Below are positions 51,392 to 55,157 of a stretch of 55,157 nucleotides of DNA, piece by piece (position 1 is the first letter of the stretch; each line of letters begins with the position of its first letter). A model generated the notes under the pieces. That model was not told the origin of the DNA. It saw only the letters and a list, made by a program, of their open reading frames with translations, and made no database searches. The stretch comes from a virus. The stretch lies in the IMG/VR virus record IMGVR_UViG_3300030331_000318, positions 1 to 55,157 of that record, one strand, 5' to 3'. The position numbers and the translations under genes are program-made.

Positions 51392-51617
51392 CTTCCTCCT
51401 GTACAAAGTAGTCTGCATTGTCACTAGTTATGCCTTGATATTTATCAGGTACTTGATATTCACTATACTGATCGTAAAAAACTTTTTTGCTTTCTCTAGG
51501 AGACAACAACTCTTCACGTTCTCTTAATCTCTCAGTATCATTCATAGCTCTCCACCTTTCGTAGTTAGCTTCGTAACTTGCATCTTCATCGTAGATAAAC
51601 TCAGGATGTTCTTTCAT
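51381..51617 (-). CDS. Small acidic hypothetical protein
   Basis: A 78-residue acidic protein starting MKEHPEFIYDEDASYEANYE, with repeated Tyr/Glu/Asp. The start at 51617 is preferred because the longer frame upstream lies inside the coding part of the next gene and has no ribosome site. It overlaps the next gene by about 10 nt. No function can be assigned. Confidence 0.55.
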   Translation of the reverse strand: MKEHPEFIYDEDASYEANYERWRAMNDTERLREREELLSPRESKKVFYDQYSEYQVPDKYQGITSDNADYFVQEEDDG

Positions 51618-51618
51618 A

Positions 51619-51864
51619 TTACATCCCCACTCTATCTTGATCTTGTTGATTTCTTTGCTCAACAATTGCAAAGTGTAGATAATCCATGAGCAGATTATGT
51701 GGTGTAGTTTTGAAACCATCTTTAACATCTTTCAATTGTTCAGTAAGTTCTTTGTACGATTTCAGGAAGTCAAAAAATATTGATGGGTCAATATTGTTTT
51801 CTACTTCTTGAATTAATTCTTTACCATAAATTGGTTTAGAAAGGGATTGAGTCTTCAAAGTCAT
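51619..51864 (-). CDS. Small helical hypothetical protein
   Basis: An 81-residue protein from ATG 51864, which has a clear GGAGG site 6 nt upstream lying within the SSB-like gene. The product begins MTLKTQSLSKPIYGKELIQE and is mainly helical. It overlaps the SSB-like gene by 29 nt, suggesting coupling. Unknown function, likely linked to recombination by context. Confidence 0.6.
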   Translation of the reverse strand: MTLKTQSLSKPIYGKELIQEVENNIDPSIFFDFLKSYKELTEQLKDVKDGFKTTPHNLLMDYLHFAIVEQRNQQDQDRVGM

Positions 51865-52135
51865 CTTTGTCCTCCACTTTAGGTTGTACTGGTTCGGCAG
51901 GTTTTTGTTGTTGTGGTATATCCATCCTTGCATACTTGTATTCTTTTCCTGCTTTAGATGTCCTATCCCACAAGGCAACTCTAACTTCAGCTTCCTCACC
52001 TTCCTTAACTTTTGCTACTAACTGTTTGAGTAAGTCTTTACTTATCTCAATCTTACCAGTCCAATCAGGTTGTTTATCTCCTGTTTTAAAATCGTTTGTA
52101 TATATAGCTCCATCGCTTTGAATTTTGTTATCCAT
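51836..52135 (-). CDS. Single-stranded DNA-binding protein-like
   Basis: A 99-residue protein with a basic beta-type body (WTGKIEISKDLLKQLVAKVK, VRVALWDRTSKAGKEYKYAR) and a Pro/Gln linker before an acidic end DDFEDSIPF. That acidic tip ending IPF is the hallmark of SSB proteins, used to recruit partner enzymes. The AAGGAGG site precedes ATG at 52135, overlapping the annealing-protein gene by 8 nt. The body is short for an OB fold, so it might be a phage-specific SSB. Confidence 0.7.
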   Translation of the reverse strand: MDNKIQSDGAIYTNDFKTGDKQPDWTGKIEISKDLLKQLVAKVKEGEEAEVRVALWDRTSKAGKEYKYARMDIPQQQKPAEPVQPKVEDKDDFEDSIPF

Positions 52136-52841
52136 TTTTTTCCTCCTTTAATTTGGTAACGTGCTTATTACAATCAGCAGAAAGCTGTTCGTAGATTTCA
52201 GGATGATTGTCTTTCAAAAAGATAAGTTCTTCCTTATTAGCTTTCCACTGTTCTGTAACTTCTTCAGGTAAATTTAATTGCTCTACTATTGTCATAAATC
52301 CCTCTGTGAAAATAGAGGCACTTTCAGGTGTGTTAACTTCTTTCCAGTCTGTGCTTTCTTTCTTGTCTACTGGTTTCTTTTCAACAACTTTTTTCTTAGG
52401 TTCAGACTTGACAGGTTCTTCATAGAGATTCATTTCATCTCTTGGTAAGTCTTCACCTGCATAAATGTAATGACCCAAACCAAACATAGCCAAGCATTTG
52501 ACAAGACATCTCATCTTAGTATCACTTACTTGCCTAGAGTTAGGAGTAGCTATAGCATTATTTTTGTAGTCCATAACTGGTAGCCACATCTCACGAACAC
52601 ATTCCCCTATCTGTATTCTGCATCTTACTTCTGCAGTGCCATCAGGAAACTGGATGTAAGGCACACCTGTTTCTGCTTGTTCGTAAAACCTATATTCAGC
52701 TTCAGGATAATTGTCCATGACAACACCCCATGCCCATGCCCATGAGAGGTAAGATAAATTCATCTTCTTCTCAATCTTGTCTGAACAATCTATCTTAGAC
52801 AGTGTTGCCCATATATCGTTAAATTTAATTTCATTAGCCAT
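52128..52841 (-). CDS. Single-strand annealing protein, Sak/DUF1071 type
   Basis: A 237-residue protein. The N-terminal half fits the DUF1071 (Sak) annealing family: FNDIWATLSKIDCSDKIEKK, LSYLSWAWAWGVVMDNYPEA, WLPVMDYKNNAI and RCLVKCLAMFGLGHYIYAGE. These proteins anneal complementary single strands during phage recombination and double-strand repair. The C-terminal half is a Lys/Glu-rich variable region. It follows an exonuclease gene and precedes an SSB-like gene, the standard recombination trio. Confidence 0.9.
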   Translation of the reverse strand: MANEIKFNDIWATLSKIDCSDKIEKKMNLSYLSWAWAWGVVMDNYPEAEYRFYEQAETGVPYIQFPDGTAEVRCRIQIGECVREMWLPVMDYKNNAIATPNSRQVSDTKMRCLVKCLAMFGLGHYIYAGEDLPRDEMNLYEEPVKSEPKKKVVEKKPVDKKESTDWKEVNTPESASIFTEGFMTIVEQLNLPEEVTEQWKANKEELIFLKDNHPEIYEQLSADCNKHVTKLKEEKNG

Positions 52842-52844
52842 TTA

Positions 52845-53624
52845 TTACCCCCTTATTTGTGTATTGTAATTCTTAACTAATTGCCAATAGTTCAATAAGC
52901 TATTGAACATCTTGGTGTGTTTAGGATGTGATTCTTTATCCCATACATGACAGGCTATTAAACCTGTGTCATTCCTATCAACAAAAATAGAAATTCTTTC
53001 TGCATCTTCATACCCACATCCTTGGACATAAGCTGATAATTGCATACCATGTTCATCGTAAACTAATCTCTTTGGGTCTTTGCCCTCAAGATCATCTTTT
53101 GTTTTAAAGTCCACAAAGATACCACTCTTTGAATATAAGTCTATCTTCCCCCCATAACCTTGTTCTGCACAGAAGGAATCCTCTGCTATCCATTCCTCAA
53201 AAGGATAATGTAAATCTAGCCAGTCCTGTATCGCTTTGTAAGGCTCTGATTTTTTATCTGAGACAAACCCTTGCTCAATCAAAGCATGTATCTCTGTGCC
53301 TCTTTCTGAAGCTTGTATACCCACTTCTTTAGAATGTCTTTTGATTCTGTTGACATACTCGTCATGTGATTCTTCTTCTTCTATATCCAGTGCCATACAA
53401 GAATTAATAGCCTGTGATATCTTCCAGTTTTCTAATGCAGGTTTAGCGACAATGCCAAGGATAGTAGTAACAGATGGTACTAGGTCTAGCTTCTTCGCAT
53501 CTGCTAGTGTTGTGTTTCTTTCCTTACCATTTGCTCCAACAATTGTATACATCGGTTCACCAGTCTTTGTGTACCAGTGTCCTGATTCAGCTAAGTGTTG
53601 AGATTCTTTTACTTTATTCTCCAA
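52845..53624 (-). CDS. PD-(D/E)XK exonuclease (RecB/YqaJ-like)
   Basis: A 259-residue nuclease that would resect double-strand ends for the Sak-type protein. The catalytic core is visible as GGKIDLYS (Asp) followed by FVDFKTKDD (Asp-x-Lys), then HGMQLSAYVQGCGYEDAERI with the conserved Gln. The N-terminal ESGHWYTKTGEPMYTIVGAN and LVPSVTTIL belong to the family pattern of phage nucleases. The start is TTG at 53624; no suitable ATG is nearby. It overlaps the upstream gene by 16 nt. Confidence 0.85.
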   Translation of the reverse strand: MENKVKESQHLAESGHWYTKTGEPMYTIVGANGKERNTTLADAKKLDLVPSVTTILGIVAKPALENWKISQAINSCMALDIEEEESHDEYVNRIKRHSKEVGIQASERGTEIHALIEQGFVSDKKSEPYKAIQDWLDLHYPFEEWIAEDSFCAEQGYGGKIDLYSKSGIFVDFKTKDDLEGKDPKRLVYDEHGMQLSAYVQGCGYEDAERISIFVDRNDTGLIACHVWDKESHPKHTKMFNSLLNYWQLVKNYNTQIRG

Positions 53625-53854
53625 ATACCCACCCCTTTGTCTGTTTGTCTGACAGTAAATTTTTTTGTTGGATTTTTATGAACATAGCGAAGAACAAAGT
53701 TTCTAATTATCTTCACTTCTGTAGGGATATTTACCTTAGATAATGATATTTCTACCATGTCATCAACATCTAGTTTATCTAGCTCTATGTTGTATTTTCT
53801 AGGCTTCCCCCTTGTTTTGGGCAAAGGTATGCCCTTTTTAATTTCAAACTCCAT
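53609..53854 (-). CDS. Small basic conserved phage protein (DUF7303-like)
   Basis: An 81-residue protein from ATG 53854, with AGGAGG 5 nt upstream. GIPLPKTRGKPRKYNIELDK and KFTVRQTDKGVGIWRIK match a small phage protein family often named DUF7303-like, typically beside replication genes. It is the first leftward gene of the recombination unit, opposite the rightward replication genes. Role unknown; basic charge suggests DNA binding. Confidence 0.6.
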   Translation of the reverse strand: MEFEIKKGIPLPKTRGKPRKYNIELDKLDVDDMVEISLSKVNIPTEVKIIRNFVLRYVHKNPTKKFTVRQTDKGVGIWRIK

Positions 53855-53936
53855 CAATTCCTCCTATCATATGATGTTTTATATAAGTTTAATTGATGTG
53901 TTGATAATGTCAAGTATATGATATAGTATTGAAAAA
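53855..53936. promoter_or_regulatory. Divergent control region between recombination and replication units
   Basis: An 82-bp gap separates leftward and rightward genes. On the + strand TTGATA (53901-53906) and TATAGT (53922-53927) stand 15 bp apart, a suboptimal promoter for the rightward unit. The perfect palindrome ATCATATGAT lies at 53866-53875, and related TATATGATAT is at about 53915-53925, a pattern of operator-like elements. Confidence 0.45.
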
Positions 53937-54200
53937 ATGATTGATGATATGAGAAAGTTAGATAGTTTGGTTTTGAAACAAGCTATCAGAGATTTATCTA
54001 GCAAAGATAATACTAAGTCTAGTAAAGCTTTATTATATCTGAAATCACAAGACTTTTCTAATCTATGTAAAAGATTAAGCATAGATTCTGTAGGCATTAT
54101 TAAATCTGCTAAAACACTTTTAGATTATCCTATGGTATCAAGAAAGAAGATAGCTAATACGATGGCAAAAGAAATAGATAAGTCATTACTAAGTAAGTAG
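53937..54200 (+). CDS. Small helical hypothetical protein
   Basis: An 87-residue Lys/Ser/Leu-rich helical protein beginning MIDDMRKLDSLVLKQAIRDL. No family recognised. It is the first rightward gene of the replication unit. Its last codons contain the first copy of an 11-bp repeat that continues into the gap before the primase gene. A basic helical protein here could be a DNA-binding regulator; this is only a guess. Confidence 0.6.
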   Translation: MIDDMRKLDSLVLKQAIRDLSSKDNTKSSKALLYLKSQDFSNLCKRLSIDSVGIIKSAKTLLDYPMVSRKKIANTMAKEIDKSLLSK

Positions 54201-54243
54201 ATACTAAGTAAGTTTTAATTATTAAGTATATAACTTAGTAAGT
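54188..54243 (+). repeat. Iteron-like 11-bp direct repeats upstream of primase-helicase
   Basis: ACTAAGTAAGT occurs at 54188-54198 and 54203-54213, and ACTTAGTAAGT at 54233-54243. The starts are 15, then 30 bp apart, so they keep a 15-bp register with one degenerate step (at 54218). The surroundings are very AT-rich. Such same-face repeats before a replication gene suggest an origin or a regulator site. Confidence 0.55.
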
Positions 54244-54276
54244 ATATACAAGTATAACAATTTAATGGAGGAATAA

Positions 54277-55157
54277 ATGGAAGTCAATACTGTAATCAAA
54301 TATAAAACTGATAGGCTCAGTACAGGTCAGCACAAACTATCTTGTCCTGTGTGCCAAAAAGAAAGAACCAAACACAAAGGAGATAAGCCTTTGTCTGTAA
54401 GTGTCCAAACAGATAAGACTATATACAATTGTCATCATTGTGGAGAGAAAGGTATCATTAGTAAAAAGACTAATGGATTTAAAAGTAAAACAGTGTCAGA
54501 AAAAACCACACCAGTTAAGTTAAAAGTTCTACCGAAGAACGAGAACAACGAAGCATCTGATAAATGGTTAGAGTCTAGGGGTATATGCCTTAAGGTTGCA
54601 AGAGATTACGGCACGATATCCTGCATAAATAAATATAAACCAGTCATAGGTTTTACCTATCACACAAGCGATGCTAATGAATTAGAAGCAGTAAAGTATC
54701 GCAGTGCAGATCAAGACAAAAAGTTTTGGTGGGATGGCAATGCCCATAAACTATGGGGAAGAAATATCAAGAATGATAAGTTAGAAGATATCAAAGATAC
54801 TATTGTCATTACTGAGGGAGAGATGGATGCCTTAGCAATCAAGACAGCTTTTAAAGATCATGCAAACATAGAAGTGTACTCAGTTCCGAATGGTGCACCT
54901 GCTAAGATTACAGATAACAAGATAGACCCAAGTGAAGATGGTAGGTTCAAGTATGTGTGGGAAGATAGAGCTAAGTTTGAGAACAAGAAAAGAATAATAC
55001 TTGCTACCGACAAAGATACATCAGGAGATGTGTTGGCAGATGAGCTATCAAGAAGACTCAATAAAGCTAAATGCTACCGAGTAGATTACAAAGGTTGCAA
55101 GGATGCAAATGAATTACTAATAGAACAAGGTTCGGATGTTGTTGTGAAACAAGTATT
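54277..55157 (+). CDS. Primase-helicase (T7 gp4/Twinkle type), truncated by window edge
   Basis: The frame starts at ATG 54277 with a GGAGG site 4 nt upstream and is open to the window end (293 codons), so the helicase part is missing. A zinc-binding domain is present: Cys23, Cys26, Cys52 and Cys55 (CPVC, CHHC). The TOPRIM part shows VITEGEMDALAI near residue 177 with the catalytic Glu and ATDKDTSGD near residue 250 with the DxD pair. Together these make RNA primers in T7-type replication. It stands downstream of iteron-like repeats. Confidence 0.9.
   Translation, partial: MEVNTVIKYKTDRLSTGQHKLSCPVCQKERTKHKGDKPLSVSVQTDKTIYNCHHCGEKGIISKKTNGFKSKTVSEKTTPVKLKVLPKNENNEASDKWLESRGICLKVARDYGTISCINKYKPVIGFTYHTSDANELEAVKYRSADQDKKFWWDGNAHKLWGRNIKNDKLEDIKDTIVITEGEMDALAIKTAFKDHANIEVYSVPNGAPAKITDNKIDPSEDGRFKYVWEDRAKFENKKRIILATDKDTSGDVLADELSRRLNKAKCYRVDYKGCKDANELLIEQGSDVVVKQV

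Noticed and set aside
1-55157. CRISPR arrays, insertion sequences, integrase or repressor
   Set aside because: No regularly spaced repeats, transposase, recombinase or phage repressor pattern was found, so lysogeny cannot be claimed from this window.

Overview
This 55-kb window is most of the genome of a tailed bacteriophage, very probably an uncultured marine podovirus infecting a Gram-negative host. Support for a podovirus: a TerL/portal/scaffold/capsid block, P22-like neck and DNA-stabilisation proteins, no tape-measure, tail-tube or sheath gene, and three large internal (ejection-type) virion proteins ending in a 2880-residue polyvalent protein. The DNA is AT-rich, with overlapping genes and very short gaps. 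No tRNA, integrase, repressor, insertion sequence or CRISPR array was seen. The right edge cuts a primase-helicase gene, and no DNA polymerase is visible, so part of the replication block lies outside the window.

Layout. (1) 1-5.3 kb, leftward: a small membrane protein, a MoxR-type AAA+ ATPase, a DUF3150-like protein and a VWA/metallopeptidase (a three-gene ATPase-VWA module), then four small proteins ending at a strong hairpin terminator. Short perfect hairpins sit in the leaders of these genes. (2) 5.3-6.6 kb: two non-coding stretches flanking the small terminase gene, rich in inverted repeats, with a promoter before the large terminase. (3) 6.6-14.4 kb: packaging and head genes, including a phage GroES-like co-chaperonin, ending in an intrinsic terminator after the major capsid gene. 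(4) 14.5-27.6 kb: small virion proteins, several very lysine-rich proteins, neck proteins, a 1442-residue tail fibre with an S74 self-cleaving chaperone, a methyltransferase and a thermonuclease. (5) 27.6-32.4 kb: the most unusual part, a tightly overlapping cassette encoding CsgF-like, CsgG-like and curlin-like proteins, then a periplasmic FecR-domain protein and a CHASE2 adenylate cyclase. (6) 32.4-33.3 kb: a 3-TM holin and a GH24 lysozyme. (7) 33.3-50 kb: P22 gp10-like protein and large internal virion proteins. (8) 50-53.9 kb, leftward: recombination genes (PD-(D/E)XK exonuclease, Sak/DUF1071 annealing protein, SSB-like protein, Ref-like HNH nuclease) with small unknowns. (9) 53.9 kb to the end, rightward: a small protein, an iteron-like repeat set and the truncated primase-helicase.

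How it fits together. Regions 3-7 look like one long late block. The curli-like cassette lies inside it, directly before the lysis genes and with no terminator between, so it is probably made late in infection. CsgG makes an outer-membrane pore and CsgF couples curlin to it. The FecR and CHASE2 proteins are both predicted to expose domains to the periplasm, and the cyclase would turn a periplasmic signal into cAMP. A phage-encoded functional-amyloid secretion system joined to its own second-messenger sensor is the candidate undescribed system here. The component identities are well supported by sequence; the joint function is inference.
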